Positions 44,401 through 54,000 of a DNA stretch of 64,000 nt are shown piece by piece. The stretch covers positions 48,476,296 to 48,540,295 of the forward strand of contig CM034548.1 of NCBI GenBank assembly GCA_020055645.1, read 5' to 3'. Within the stretch, counting starts at the first letter, position 1. Each line of letters begins with the position of its first letter. The stretch comes from Tomocerus qinae (lineage: Eukaryota; Arthropoda; Collembola; Entomobryomorpha; Tomoceridae). The notes below the pieces were generated by a model that was not told where the DNA came from, did not search any database, and saw only the letters and a program-made list of their open reading frames with translations. Both the position numbers and the translations under genes were made by a program.

Positions 44401-47003
44401 TGTGCCCTATGCGTCTGCCTTCTACTTTTTGTTTTCTTCGTTGGTTTGGAGTTGTTTTTGTCATTGGTGTTTTACATCTTTGTTTTTATTCGTGTTCGGG
44501 TGTTCCTATTTTGTGTTTACAATTGTTGTTTCACAAACTTGTATGTATGCATCACATTTATACCCACACTGTCGACCTTTTAGTGCAATCCCCACGTGTG
44601 TGCAACCAGTTTTTAATATCCACCAGCAGATTACAACTTAACATACTGCTACCTTTGACCTTGCCTATATTTACATTCTCTTAGGTATTTTAGTTATTAC
44701 TCACTTATTATTATTTTGCTGCAAATAGAATGTTTTAGTCCAAATTAACCGGTATATTTGCACACGAAAACATTTTATTTTCCCTGTGGAAAATAAACAA
44801 CCAGGCACGTACCCAGAAATATATGGTCGACAAATAATTATAGAAAAACAAAAAGATAATGCGATTTTTGACCTTTTTTGGGAAAAGCCTTCTTTTTTTC
44901 TCATATTTAGCACGGGGGTTGGCCCTCCGATTCCTAAAAAAAGGTAATACCTCGCAACCATAGGTAAAATTTTAAAATTTTTCAACGTACTTGGTTAAAA
45001 CAACCTTTTCTGCGTTTTTAGAGGCCTATTCTTGTCTTTCTACGACCAGTAATCTCGGAGGAGTTTCAAGTTTTCCAAAAAAGTATTTTTCTGTATTGTC
45101 ATAGAGTAAATTTCTATGCCTCTATGTACTTTTAAAACGTAGCCATTAGCAACTTCCCCGTGACCTTTACTTGACCTTTATTTATTGAATTCCCCCGTAT
45201 TTTGAAAACCCCTGAGCCTTAATCAAATCCTTTTATATATTACTCCTGTGGAAAATGGACTAAAATTGTCCCAAAATGGCCTGGAATTTTTTAAAACAGT
45301 AACAACTTGCTTTTTCATGCCTTGGATGTTAAAACTAGTTTATAAGTATAGGCTGAGATAACATCATTTATTTCTTTTCAAATGCTTTACTTATTGGCTA
45401 GCAGTATGTATAATTAAAACTACTTGGAAGGGAATCCACATTCTAACTTTATTGCTTGGTGAATACATCTTTGACTGTAGTAGAATGTTTAATTTATTGT
45501 TTAATTAAATATACCTACCTAATAGCTTTTACTATGCTTTTATAATTTCGTCCTTTAAATATTCTTTCTCTGGACCGTCCATTTTTGATATTTGATTTAA
45601 TTGTGCAAGTAGGCATTAAGCAGTTTAAATTCGACGTTTAAAACTAGGTACATTTTTATTCGTTATTTTAAACATATTCTAACTATCAATTTCCATGTTA
45701 AACAAAAGGTACTGGCTCCAATGCTTGCTACGTGGAGAAATTGGAAAATGTTCAACTGTGGGACGGGGATTTAGATGAACCTCAGCAGGTTAGAAATTTT
45801 TACTTTTTAGAATATAATAAAATTACAGTGTCAGAAATTTCCCATTATCAAATATCTTTAAAGGTTAGTTTGAAGATGTTATTTTAATTTCTCGAAATTA
45901 AAATTCACTAAAAAGCAGTTTATTGATATTTGCTAATAAATAGTTAATTAGCAATATAATAGCTCTAAATTATTATTGATTGTGTGTTGCTTCTATTGGG
46001 GCAGGTAATTGTGAATACTGAGTGGGGGGCGTTTGGAGATGACGGTGCTCTTGACTTTGTAATCACTGAATACGATAGAGATATTGACGAATATTCCGTC
46101 AACAAAGGGAAACAACTGTAAGACCTATTCTGTTTCTTGATAACCGCGATATTTTTCTTCCTGTAAATTAGGACAAAGTAACATGAACTCCTGTCTTGCT
46201 TATTTCAGTTTTGAGAAAATGATATCGGGAATGTATATGGGAGAGTTAGCTCGACTGGTGATAGTAAAATTGACGAAAGAAGGTGTTCTTTTCAAAGGAG
46301 ACCCTTCAGAACTATTGCTTCAACGGGGAAACTTTTTCACCAAGTACATTTCAGAAATAGAAAGGTATGTTCTGCCATATTTGTGTTTGCAGTTCTGGGG
46401 GAGTCTGTCGACAGATTGAAAGAATGGCTGCAACTCATTCGACTTGTTAATTTGCAGTGATAAAGCGGGCGAGTTCCACAATTGCCGTCAAGTGTTAGAG
46501 GAGTTGTGCTTGAATTTTATCAGCGACCAAGACTGCCAAGATGTTCGGTATATTTGTGAGGTAGTCTCCAAACGAGCAGCTCAGCTGGCAGCCTCTGGAG
46601 TCGCTTGTCTTCTGAATAAAGTAACGAATTTTCTTTACCTTCAACTTAATTGCACTGAAAAGCTCTAACCTAACTGAACTACAATAGATGAATGAGAAAA
46701 GTGTTGTCGTCGCGGTCGATGGCTCCGTTTACCGCTTCCACCCCCATTTCCATAATATGATGACAGAGACAATACTGAGACTGGCAAACCCGGACATCAA
46801 GGTAGGAAAACTCCCGTCGTGCCCTAACTGACCATTCTGGTCTGCAAAGCCATGATTGTCAGTAAGCTAAGAATGTGTCATTAAATAATGTGAAATGCCA
46901 TTTTCAGTTCGATCTGATGTTGTCTGAAGACGGAAGCGGGAGAGGAGCTGCCCTTGTGGCCGCCGTTGCCTCTAGGAAACAACACGAACTGGATTCCCAA
47001 TAG
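29300..47003 (+). CDS. HK: Hexokinase, spliced coding region E2-E11 (start codon not included)
   Basis: Hexokinase phosphorylates glucose and other hexoses with ATP at the entry to glycolysis, normally in the cytosol or on mitochondria. Joining 29300-29462, 34405-34559, 34740-34955, 39136-39235 or 43687-43786, 45709-45788, 46005-46117, 46209-46364, 46458-46620, 46688-46801 and 46908-47003 gives 1356 nt, that is 451 residues and TAG, with every junction in phase. Numbering from the first residue of E2, visible family motifs are LDLGGTNFR (62-70, phosphate 1), TFSFPC and TWTKGF in E4 (sugar-binding lobe), NDTTGT with the catalytic Asp near 190, GTGSNACY (212-219), [11 protein letters not shown] (242-252), VAVDGSVY in E10 and [12 protein letters not shown] near the C-terminus. 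The length fits a single-domain hexokinase rather than the 100-kDa tandem vertebrate type. The missing N-terminus is probably one short upstream exon. The family call is very secure; paralogue identity is not resolved. Confidence 0.97.
29864..30444. mobile_element. Foldback element interrupted by a nested MITE
   Basis: The outer ends TATAATGGCTCCCTCAGACCA and the inverse of TCTGAGAGAGCGATTATA match, as do inner blocks such as AGAGAGATGATACTAGC and AAAACTAGTCTAAT. The left arm is split by the 165-bp copy-C MITE at 29913-30077. Without it both arms run at about 230 bp. It lies in the E2-E3 intron. Confidence 0.7.
29913..30077. mobile_element. hAT MITE (copy C) nested in the foldback element
   Basis: Ends CAAGGACGTATTTAGGGGG and TTTTGGATACGCCATTG, with exact 8-bp duplications GTCATAAT at 29905-29912 and 30078-30085. 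A sequence diverged from the other copies but with the same end design. Confidence 0.85.
30524..31450. repeat. Large palindrome, arms of about 335 bp
   Basis: 30524-30857 and 30917-31450 are inverted copies with only scattered mismatches, around a spacer of about 60 bp. The right arm is longer by 193 bp because it contains the copy-D MITE and its duplicated target. No coding frame is shared between the arms. It may be a foldback transposon or a local inverted duplication in the E2-E3 intron. Confidence 0.88.
31153..31337. mobile_element. hAT MITE, GCACGTATCCAG family (copy D)
   Basis: The terminal inverted repeats CAAGCACGTATCCAG and CTGGATACGTGCTTG are perfect, with exact duplications GGTACGCA at 31145-31152 and 31338-31345. 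G-run/C-run blocks sit just inside, and a central TTTCGCGCTTCGCGCGAA hairpin. At 185 bp it is the best-preserved copy. Confidence 0.93.
31640..31775. repeat. Palindromic GGGGAATTATTTCGA cluster
   Basis: Repeats CGATATAATCCCCC, CATCGAAATAATTTCCCG and CGGGGAACTATATCGAT in alternating orientation, of the same motif family as 4180-4265 and 26105-26215. Confidence 0.5.
31776..32800. other. Intronic noncoding stretch, nothing recognised
   Basis: AT-rich DNA in the E2-E3 intron without repeats I could define. Confidence 0.5.
32817..33584. mobile_element. Non-autonomous hAT element, 768 bp, with TGGTCAAAA arrays
   Basis: Ends CAGTGTTGTGCAGTGG and GTACAACACTG are inverse and exact 8-bp duplications CCTGTCAT flank it (32809-32816, 33585-33592). 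Both subterminal regions are arrays of TGGTCAAAA/TGGTCATAA in opposite orientations, a plausible set of transposase binding sites. The middle is AT-rich without a transposase. Confidence 0.92.
33818..34209. mobile_element. TIR element, GGCAGTTAGTTTT type
   Basis: Left GGCAGTTAGTTTTATCCCTTAGTGTAA is mirrored by the right TTACACTACGAGAAAAAACTAACTGCC. Between them are repeated CTTACACTACGG and ACGTAAGAC words. Flanks share TAATA, too short to define the superfamily. It lies 195 bp before exon E3. Confidence 0.65.
34405..34559 (+). CDS. HK: Hexokinase exon E3 (phosphate-1 motif)
   Basis: Acceptor ttttcag ends at 34404. It encodes [19 protein letters not shown], with the conserved [12 protein letters not shown]-phosphate loop, then a small-domain strand region ending in MLGPGTG. 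Phase 1 in, phase 0 out at GGG|gtactt. Read-through past the donor only extends an ORF into intron and matches nothing in the family. Confidence 0.97.
34740..34955 (+). CDS. HK: Hexokinase exon E4 (sugar-binding lobe)
   Basis: Acceptor gttttag ends at 34739. The 72 codons start [13 protein letters not shown] and include [13 protein letters not shown] and ATWTKGF, the hexokinase signature around the glucose site, and finish EAIKKRG before gtatgt. It is phase 0 on both sides, so either copy of E5 can follow without disturbing its own frame. Confidence 0.97.
34956..36371. other. Intronic noncoding stretch (E4-E5a intron)
   Basis: AT-rich. Nothing recognised apart from a short TA run near 35540. 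Confidence 0.5.
36372..37207 (+). repeat. Perfect 417-bp tandem duplication
   Basis: 36372-36788 is followed directly by an apparently identical copy at 36789-37205. The first bases of a third unit (CT) end at the junction. I saw no mismatch between copies. No coding frame or element ends. It lies in the E4-E5a intron. Confidence 0.92.
37210..39135. other. Rest of the E4-E5a intron
   Basis: Noncoding. A patch near 38570-38660 contains AAAATTTTTTGCGCGAGAAGCGCGAATAT, matching the core hairpin of the hAT MITE family, but its ends are not recognisable, so it is at best a decayed copy. Confidence 0.4.
39136..39235 (+). CDS. HK: Hexokinase exon E5a, first of two alternative catalytic exons
   Basis: 100 nt, phase 0 in and phase 1 out, donor GTGG|gtgaga. 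It encodes [20 protein letters not shown] then [13 protein letters not shown], with the catalytic Asp of the NDT motif at exon residue 12. Residues 4-7 (IDVL) fit the usual family form, with Asp at position 5. The acceptor is weak: the upstream 40 bases are purine-rich and end ttaaataag. E5b, 4.45 kb downstream, encodes the same block. Only one copy can be used per mRNA, because including both would shift the frame. Confidence 0.93.
39450..39633. mobile_element. hAT MITE, GCACGTATCCAG family (copy E)
   Basis: Ends CAAGCACGTATCCAGGAATT and CTCTGGATACGTGCTTG. Flanks GGTACTAG and GGTACTAT match in 7 of 8 bases. Central GCGCGAAATTTTTTTGG and TTTTTTGACAAAAAAATCG as in copies A and D, in the opposite orientation to copy D. 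It begins 214 bp after the E5a donor. Confidence 0.9.
39883..40948. mobile_element. PIF/Harbinger-like element relic
   Basis: Ends AGGTGAATTCAAATTCCGTTT and the inverse of AAAAGAATTTGAGTTCACCT match, flanked by ATA on both sides, a 3-bp duplication as in PIF/Harbinger. Inside, plus-strand pieces around 40300-40470 read [20 protein letters not shown] and [19 protein letters not shown], like the coiled-coil tail of the Harbinger Myb/SANT-like protein. On the minus strand, 40763 downwards reads [18 protein letters not shown]. All frames are broken. It sits between E5a and E5b. Confidence 0.6.
40949..41529. other. Intronic noncoding stretch between the alternative exons
   Basis: No gene or element recognised between the Harbinger relic and the AT-rich tandem repeat. 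Confidence 0.5.
41530..41990. repeat. AT-rich repeat containing a 32-bp tandem array
   Basis: A unit of ACCCATTATTTTAAACTTTT plus TATTTTAATCAA repeats about three times near 41700-41810, within a longer run of TTTTAATCAA and TTGTTATTTTAGTCAA words related to 20560-20830 on the other strand. Confidence 0.6.
42366..42433. repeat. Hairpin GGCACTTTTGGTGGGC
   Basis: Arms of 16 bp are exactly inverse (GGCACTTTTGGTGGGC and GCCCACCAAAAGTGCC) around a loop of about 36 bases. A small foldback element or hairpin in the E5a-E5b intron. Confidence 0.6.
42487..43035 (-). repeat. Inverted partial copy of the 5600-7135 repeat
   Basis: Reverse complement reads CTAGTGAACCCAGC..., CACTCAAGAGAAATT..., and further in ATATATGCAGG and AGGAGAGCCTAGG, the same blocks as the copy at 5.6-7.1 kb but without the internal duplication. 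It lies in the intron between hexokinase E5a and E5b. Confidence 0.65.
43687..43786 (+). CDS. HK: Hexokinase exon E5b, second of two alternative catalytic exons
   Basis: 100 nt with a good acceptor (tgtaatttag) and donor GTTG|gtacgt, in the same phases as E5a. It encodes [20 protein letters not shown] then [13 protein letters not shown]. The catalytic Asp and the [11 protein letters not shown] core are unchanged. Seven residues differ from E5a: E to Q, D to T, L to C, A to I, Y to W, K to L and V to I. Among 25 shared non-Met residues, 21 codons differ silently, so the copy is old and has stayed under protein-level selection. It is not a pseudoexon on this evidence. Confidence 0.93.
43787..45708 (+). 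other. E5b-E6 intron
   Basis: 1.9 kb. It contains the decayed copy-F MITE at 44802-44994; the rest is AT- and T-rich with no gene. Confidence 0.6.
44802..44994. mobile_element. Decayed hAT MITE (copy F)
   Basis: Starts CAGGCACGTACCCAG and ends AACGTACTTG, with the shared TTTTTGACCTTTTTTGGGAAAA block. The central hairpin is lost, and no matching target duplication remains. Confidence 0.6.
45709..45788 (+). CDS. HK: Hexokinase exon E6
   Basis: Acceptor aacaaaag ends at 45708. Its GT completes the Gly split after either E5 copy, giving [15 protein letters not shown], the conserved sugar and nucleotide-contacting turn, followed by [16 protein letters not shown]. Phase 1 in, phase 0 out at CAG|gttaga. 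Confidence 0.95.
46005..46117 (+). CDS. HK: Hexokinase exon E7
   Basis: Acceptor ggggcag ends at 46004. It encodes [18 protein letters not shown], the conserved large-domain motif whose Glu contacts glucose in known hexokinases, then [16 protein letters not shown]. Phase 0 in, phase 2 out at CT|gtaaga. Confidence 0.97.
46209..46364 (+). CDS. HK: Hexokinase exon E8
   Basis: Acceptor tatttcag ends at 46208. The split Leu is followed by [17 protein letters not shown], a highly conserved helix, then the segment ending [10 protein letters not shown]. Phase 2 in and phase 2 out at AG|gtatgt. Confidence 0.97.
46458..46620 (+). CDS. HK: Hexokinase exon E9
   Basis: Acceptor atttgcag ends at 46457. 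It encodes [20 protein letters not shown] and the conserved helix [20 protein letters not shown]. Phase 2 in, phase 0 out at AAA|gtaacg. Confidence 0.97.
46688..46801 (+). CDS. HK: Hexokinase exon E10
   Basis: Acceptor ctacaatag ends at 46687. The 38 codons include [16 protein letters not shown], the phosphate-2 (VDGS) motif, then a helix ending ANPDIK. Phase 0 on both sides; donor AAG|gtagga. Confidence 0.97.
46908..47003 (+). CDS. HK: Hexokinase last coding exon E11
   Basis: Acceptor ccattttcag ends at 46907. It encodes [20 protein letters not shown], the adenosine-binding motif, then a short tail RKQHELDSQ and TAG at 47001-47003. Confidence 0.97.
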   Translation, partial: FDLMLSEDGSGRGAALVAAVASRKQHELDSQ

Positions 47004-47660
47004 GATTCACAAGAAACGCTAAATACAAGAAATTCTACGAATATGAAGTAATAGTCTTTTAATGATGGATAGGCCAATAATGCAAAAAAGGAACTTGAGT
47101 GGTTCAGCCAGGACAATATAGACTCTTTGATAAAATGTAGTAAAATGAATAATATTACGAGATAAAGATTAATATGCAATATAAGTAATTAAATAGTGTA
47201 AAGTGTAAACAAACATCTATATAAATAAGATTCATTGTTCTTGAAGATTGTCTGACCCGTTCTGCCATCTTAAACATAAATTCTGTATAAGTCTTCTATC
47301 TGTTTGTCTTTAAATTATAAATATCGCATGTCTTCAAAATTCAAGTCGTGAATAATTTAAACGTTTTTGACGTTAGTACCATTTAGTCAATTCTGTCTGG
47401 TTTACGAACTTTTGGAAGAAACAAAAATGACCCACTAAGTATTAATTAATGGATCACAAAAATGTGTAGATATATGAGACTTGTCAATTTACGTTTTAAG
47501 ATGAACTAGAGGCGGTCGGGACAACTTTGTAACTTAGTGCAAATACATATAACATCAGAATGGTAAATGTGGATTAGAGTCAAGTGTACCTAGCAACACA
47601 AATACCTATAGATAGCTGGAGAAATTATATTTGGAATAAAAGTAGAAACAGATACATCCC
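47004..47660 (+). other. Hexokinase 3' UTR and possible poly(A) signals
   Basis: AT-rich noncoding DNA directly after the stop. A weak ATTAAA hexamer lies at 47188-47193 and a canonical AATAAA at 47635-47640. Which one is used cannot be told from sequence alone. Confidence 0.4.
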
Positions 47661-47850
47661 AGATGAGCCAACTTAGCAATTAGCCAGAGCCTTATAATAT
47701 TATTCCTTAAATAAGTTTCATTTTGTAACTATTTAACACTTACCAGCAAAGACGATCTATTGTTGTATGTAATGTGGGTGCTGTTCTCACCAGTTAACCA
47801 AATACCCACTAAAAGTCTCCAGCACTTCGTTATAATATTGTACTCCAGTT

Positions 47851-48088
47851 CAAGCCCATGTACAGAACTGAGATTCGGAGGGGGTTAAGATTTCCAATAG
47901 ATACTTTAATGATATATATTCGCGCGTAGCGCAAAAATTTTTGGAATTTTTTGACGGAAATGAGTCAAAAGAGGCCTAAATATGGCAAGCGAAATTTTTT
48001 GAAATTTTGAGAAAAAAATGCCCATTTTCTTGGATTTCAGGGGAGCTTCAGCCCGTAAAGCCCATCCCTTAATACTAATACGTCCTTG
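47851..48088. mobile_element. hAT MITE, diverged (copy G)
   Basis: Exact 8-bp duplications CTCCAGTT flank it (47843-47850, 48089-48096). The right end reads AATACGTCCTTG and the left starts CAAGCCCATG. The interior keeps TATTCGCGCGTAGCGCAAAAATTTTTGG, the family core. It lies about 850 bp after the hexokinase stop. Confidence 0.8.
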
Positions 48089-48096
48089 CTCCAGTT

Positions 48097-49989
48097 TATT
48101 CAAGGACGGGTTGTAGTCGGAAGTGTTTTCTTATTCCACCTGATAATTTTTAATCCATCAGGACAAAGTTAGTGTCTAAAGATTAACTATCCTGGAAATT
48201 AAGTGCACTCTATTTTGGGTTATTTTTGCATTTTCAGGTTTCAAATTTATTCGGTAGGGTCTGGGAAACCCTGGACCCGACCGAACGTTAATTTGAGCAC
48301 CACAGGCCCGACCGATAGAATGTGATGATAGGCATTCGGTCTGGCCTTTTGCCGCTCAGCGGCTTGGTTGGGTATTTGGTTAGCTGTCTACAGGGACAAT
48401 ACCAACACGGTGTTCAAATTATTGTCTAAATACTTATTTAGATATTTTATCAATGAGTCAATAATGAGGAATAAGAATTTGTTTAGCGGTTCCACGAATG
48501 GGGCAGACTTTTTCAGAAATAATATTTTAGTATTTGTCAGAGAAAATAGTTAGAAATATATACTTGTTGATGTCGGGGTTTTCCAATACCGACAAGGAAG
48601 TTGAAATTATATTCATCAAATGCTGTCTATCACACAAACGGCCCACAAATATTCCAACTTTGTTTAGGAAAACTTATCAATCAATAATTTAATGGTGGCT
48701 ATAGATAAATAATTCTTTAGGGCTTCGTAAATTTAGTAAATAAATCAATATCAGCCCAAAAATATTGTTGGCAAGAACTATCAGGAAACATAATAAAATA
48801 TTACATAAATATATAATGGCAGATATACAATTAGGTAGTGCTAATAATTATGGAAAATTGATGCTCCACTTTGGTTTATGGGTAAAAAGATTGTTATAAT
48901 AAACCTGTTTAATATTAGAATTAAATATAAGATTTTGAAGAGGTAGCATTGACTCAGAAAATACATTAGCCAATAGTATTTGGTGGAACAATGCAAAATA
49001 CACTGAAAACTGCGTATACATTACCTACATCTCGACAACAGAAGATAAAATATTTAAGTAGACAAAAGACAAATTAATAGTCGAGTGGGACAACTTTAAT
49101 AACATAATCGATAAATGATTTCATTCGGAATATTTTGGATATCTAGCAAGTAGAGATTTTGGGATGCTTCAATAAATAATCATTTTAAAATACATTATTT
49201 TACTATCCAATATTTGGAATGGTGCGCATTTGTAATTCTTATTTCCCATATCATGTACTTTTTTAATTCTGCTATGAATTCTCATCTGTCCTAACTGCAT
49301 GCATGCATTCTCATTTATTTAATATTTGTGTTTGTGGGTACGAGAGAATATGCTATGCAAGATCTATAATAAATGATTGTTGTTACTGTTTCCATCACTA
49401 GCTAATTTATTTCTCAGAGTTCCTATCTTTATTTTTAGCCACATCACTGATGGGGTCCATCTGCTCCGAAAGAATTGCCCATCTCTGCCAAGAACATTGT
49501 TTTATTGTAACTATTTTTTATTTGTAGCTATGGTAGGTCATTTTAGCCATCGGCCAACGAAGAATTGAGCCATTTTAGTCACTACTATTATAACCACCAG
49601 CCAGTGGCCTGTTAATCACCCGCCGTGGCTTCCTTTCCATTAGCCAATAGATTCATTCAGATAGGCAAAAAACTCAAGGGCGGGGTACCCAAAGTAAAGG
49701 ATTAATGATGTTGTGTTAGCGTAACTAGAGCCATTTGAGTAATAATTTAAATGTAAGTAGTGAAAAGTGGTGTAAATAAATTGGAGCGATTGGCATGGAA
49801 AAGAGACAGAAGTAAGTGATGTTATTTTTCGAAACGTGAACAATTTATTACCCCGAAAGCTACAAACATGACACCTGAAAAAAGTTGATTTGGTAGATAA
49901 AACTTGAAAAAAGTATCCACTGACAAAATGTCCGTTGAACAACCGTAAGGTAGAGAATCCTTATTGTTGCTCTTATTGTAAGATGTATA
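48097..49989. other. Noncoding stretch downstream of hexokinase
   Basis: No gene. A hairpin at about 48248-48286 (TTCGGTAGGGTC and GACCCGACCGAA) resembles the end of a hAT-type element, but no partner end was found. Confidence 0.45.
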
Positions 49990-50039
49990 GTAAAAGAGTG
50001 ATCATCGATCGATCGATCGACCCGACATTGAAAGATACA

Positions 50040-50190
50040 AATAACAACGGTGCGGTTCTCGTCCAGTCCACCCACGCACTGAAGCCCTCTGGCCCCACAA
50101 TCATCGCAGTGCATTGACTGGTGTGGCGGGTCAGGCAGGAGCTGCGTGGTGGCCTTCTCTTCATCATCAACAGGCTTCAGTTCCTCTTTT
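50040..50190 (-). CDS. Possible coding exon of an unknown gene
   Basis: A GC-rich island in AT-rich DNA. On the minus strand one frame reads SKEELKPVDDEEKATTQLL, PDPPHQSMHCDDCGARGLQC and VGGLDENRTVVI, with two CxxC-like Cys pairs and a natural amino-acid mix. An AG precedes it at the 5' side (tgtgctaag) and stops lie just beyond. No strong donor is visible, and the plus strand also has an open frame here, so strand and reality are uncertain. No family recognised. Confidence 0.3.
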
Positions 50191-50899
50191 GACTTAGCAC
50201 AAATACCATGTACAAGATGTCCTATTTAATATTAATAGTCAATTCGCAGTACATTTAAGTAAGTAATACGATTCGTACACATTGCTAATTCTATTTGTAT
50301 AGTTACAGTAAATAGTAAGTGTATTATTAAATGTAGTTCATTACTCTATCTTTTCAAAAAGCAACCAAAGCAAAAATATCACAAACGAGATAAAACATTC
50401 CGTACAACAAAGTCCTGACTCATTTCACATAACCTTTAACACCTCCTCCCTCTAACAGTGACATGAGTTGAACTGGTTCTTATATTATTATAATTAAGTA
50501 GAGTTAACTACGTACAAGTGAATCACTAGAACTAACAACACTACACTCTGTCTCCATACTACATACGTACAGTTTATTTAGTGGCATAGTAGCTACTAAC
50601 CATTTATTGGTTGCTATCTCGACATTAACATGGATTCACATTTCTACTACGTAGGTACTTATTAATTAATATGATTATTATTGTTAGGCATTTATACTTA
50701 GTATATATTCACAAGAAACTACCAACTAGGTAGATAGAGCTACGTCGTCTCTACTACACACACGTCTTTACACTTCAAAACGCACACAAACACACGTAAT
50801 ATGCACAGTAATATGTATAGGTGGGCATAAGTACACATGCACACGTACATTATGATTAGTAAGAAGAATTGTATCGACAGACACTCCGAATTCAAACAA

Positions 50900-51070
50900 A
50901 CACCCTCACTTACTCCCTCACTCTTTCCCTCACTCCCTCACTCACTCCCTCACTCTTTCCCTCACTCCCTCACTCACTCCCTCACTCACTCCCTCACTCA
51001 CTCCCTCACTCACTCCCTCACTCACTCCCTCACTCACTCCCTCACTCACTCCCTCACTCACCTCCTCACC
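50900..51070. repeat. CTCACTCACTCC simple tandem repeat
   Basis: About 170 bp of CTCACTCC/CTCTTTCC variants with a main 12-bp period. It gives Pro/Ser/His/Leu repeat ORFs that are not genes. Confidence 0.92.
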
Positions 51071-54000
51071 GTTGAATTTCTATTAAGTCTCAACCACCTA
51101 CCTACCTACTTATTATTATTACTTCACATTGACTAAGTACATGCATTAGCATAATATACAGTTAAACAGACACCAATTTTAATGCAATGCCTGGATACCT
51201 CGAAAGTGTCTCATTTTAGTAGATAGGTGATAATGACAGTAAATATTAGAGTAATACTATAGATACCAGGACCTAAGATGACCCCTCATAACAGTCTACC
51301 ATATTATAGTAGTGACTTTGATTTGTTGCATCAACATCTCCTTGTGATTGTGCTAGTCCTTCTTACACTACTACATTCATCTATTCTATTCCCGACGACA
51401 CTCTCGCCCGCCACAATTAATTAATTAGTACACCTTCCTCCTAATTTAGTATTTGATTGACTCTTAGTCCTTTCTGTAGCTTCTTATCTCTATTACCTAG
51501 TTATAAATACATGTAAAAGCTATATGGTTTTATTTCATATGTCAATCGGTGGCAGGAGAGCCACTTTTGATTTCAGTTGTTCGGAATCGCATATTTTGTG
51601 GCTCAAAAGCATTTGTGGCTGTCGGATTCAGAAAACAAGAATTGTCAGCAGAATCTGCAGGAGCGGATCATTTATCCTTTGTCACCTCTCCCTGCTTTCA
51701 CAAACACGGATAGAGTCATCCAGATTGGGTGAAAGCTGACTTTCATTCCAGTGCCACAGAAGGATCGTCGGAAGGAATAACTCAAATAATTGGTATACAC
51801 ACGAGAGCATATAAAATATCACTAATAAAGAATACCAGATGAGTGTCATGAAAATGCTATTATTGCCTTCATTCAATTGCTTCATTCAATTGCAATTCAA
51901 TTGCATTAGTGTAAGTAGTTTTATACTTAGCGTCCCTTGAAGTTAGAAAATTGCATAAAGTTTCGTCTTAATAAATCTTTATGTAAAATAGTATATAGCA
52001 AGTATAATGTTGCACGAAATCTATACCTCTAATCAGTGTTTCGAGTCTATTTATTTTACTGCATTTCATGATCTCCAAATGGGCCAGAGGCCAGAACGAG
52101 AGGAAGACAGTTTAACGTTAATATAAAAATGAGTGAATGTCGGACACTAAATAGTACGCTTCCAGACTATCAGTCCATGATCTATCCATCCAGCAGCAAC
52201 CAACCATCCATCCCTTTAGTGCCAACTGCATCAACTGACTGACTCAATCAATACTGCAAATGAAGCAACGAAAGATGACAATCCCTTTGACCCTGACATC
52301 ATCCGCCCTCCTGCCCACTCCGTACTGTAGCCATCCCATCATCCAATGAGGCGTTATGCTACATCCCCTTATCTACAAGGAGATGCATCTGGATGACCAA
52401 CGGACATAATCCCATCCACCAGCACATGTATTATTAGCTATCAAGTACATATCTTATTACACAAACTCTCAATTAGCACATGTCTACGTATCTCAATCAA
52501 TAGTTACTTATTTTCCCGTTTTTCTAAGGAGAATATTATTAGTACGAGTCCTTAGATATTTCCTATTAAGTAGAGTCGTCCTATGGACCTTAACAGAAAT
52601 CCACCACAACCCTACCTACATGATATTCTACAACAATAACAAAGATAGATGTAAAGTGGTTACCATATATTATTACTGGTCTGGGCACGCTATAGCTAAT
52701 TTCAAGATAAAAAAATTTGCGCACAAAGTGCCCCGTCGAAAAAGTTGCGTACAAGATTAGAAAACGTATCGAAAGGATTGCGCTGCTCTTATTTTTATGT
52801 TAAATTGATTAGTCAAGTGAATCAAACGTTCAGATATAAGTAGAATGTATGTGTACTATTATTTCGACCTATATACAAGAATTACGTATAACAATCAAGA
52901 TACAATAATGACTACATACGCTTACACACTAATGCATACATACCTATACCATTGATAATAATTAAGTAAATAGATTTATAACAGGGTTTACTTCCCAATA
53001 CATACATTGTTTGACAGTATTAGAATCTTGTTGGTAGACACTCACCACAGATATCATTCAACAATATAGGTAAGGCTAATAATAAGTAAGTATATTGCAA
53101 TTTACTTCTTTAATGCATATTGTTGAACGTTTCAACGTTGGATCGACCAACAGAAGCGACTACAATACAATTAATACAAGTGGGCAGGGAGCTACTTGCA
53201 CAGCGACGCTTATTTTTAGTATTATTATGATTCGACTACCCACAAGAAGGAAGGCTGGACTATACTTTCCCTCCCTGCAAGTTAATACCTATGTAAACTT
53301 GAAACAGTAAGCTAAATGATGATGTAATGTTGGTGTAAGTGTTTTGATGGCCAGTTGCTTAATTATAAGTATTGGTGGGTCTGACTGATTGGACATGCAC
53401 ACGAAACTATAAGGACATGTTATTGGTGTAATAAGATAGTGGCAAGTAGTTGGGTCAGTTGGGTGGGTGAGATACTTACTAATAAATGGGACTAGTGTGG
53501 GTAGGTTGTAGGGAAACGGGTGGGACGAGAGAAGAGGAGACAATGCGGACGACGAAGACTTTCTTTCCACTTGCAGATGACATGACTAAGACATTCTTAA
53601 GATAACGTGAGAATTTTGTATATTCTATGCATATTGTATAATATACTACCATTTCTCTCTGCATGGCGAGTAATACAAAACATTCTACAAGAAGTACTAC
53701 TATATATTATTGTGCACAAGGACTGACTTGGATTGTAAAAGATTAGTAGAGAGATGGTGTCTTGTGGGTCGGCGAATGCTAATTGGAGATGAATGCAGTG
53801 GCAGACAGACTACTTATAAAATGTACAAAGTATGTAGAAAGGTCCATGCACCTTGTTTATACTTACAGTTGATGCGATTCCTACGCTAAGGGCAAAGGGC
53901 CAGTCAAGTGTACAAAACAACCTCTCAGTAGTAACTAGTAGAAAGTTTGTCGTGGAGTAAGAAAGTTGAAAAGACGCGACGTTACGAGAACATGACGTGC

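Noticed and set aside
49960..50117. Plus-strand ORF opposite the candidate minus exon at 50.1 kb
   Set aside because: Begins in low-complexity GATC repeats and ends without a splice site. The minus frame looks more protein-like, though neither is secure.
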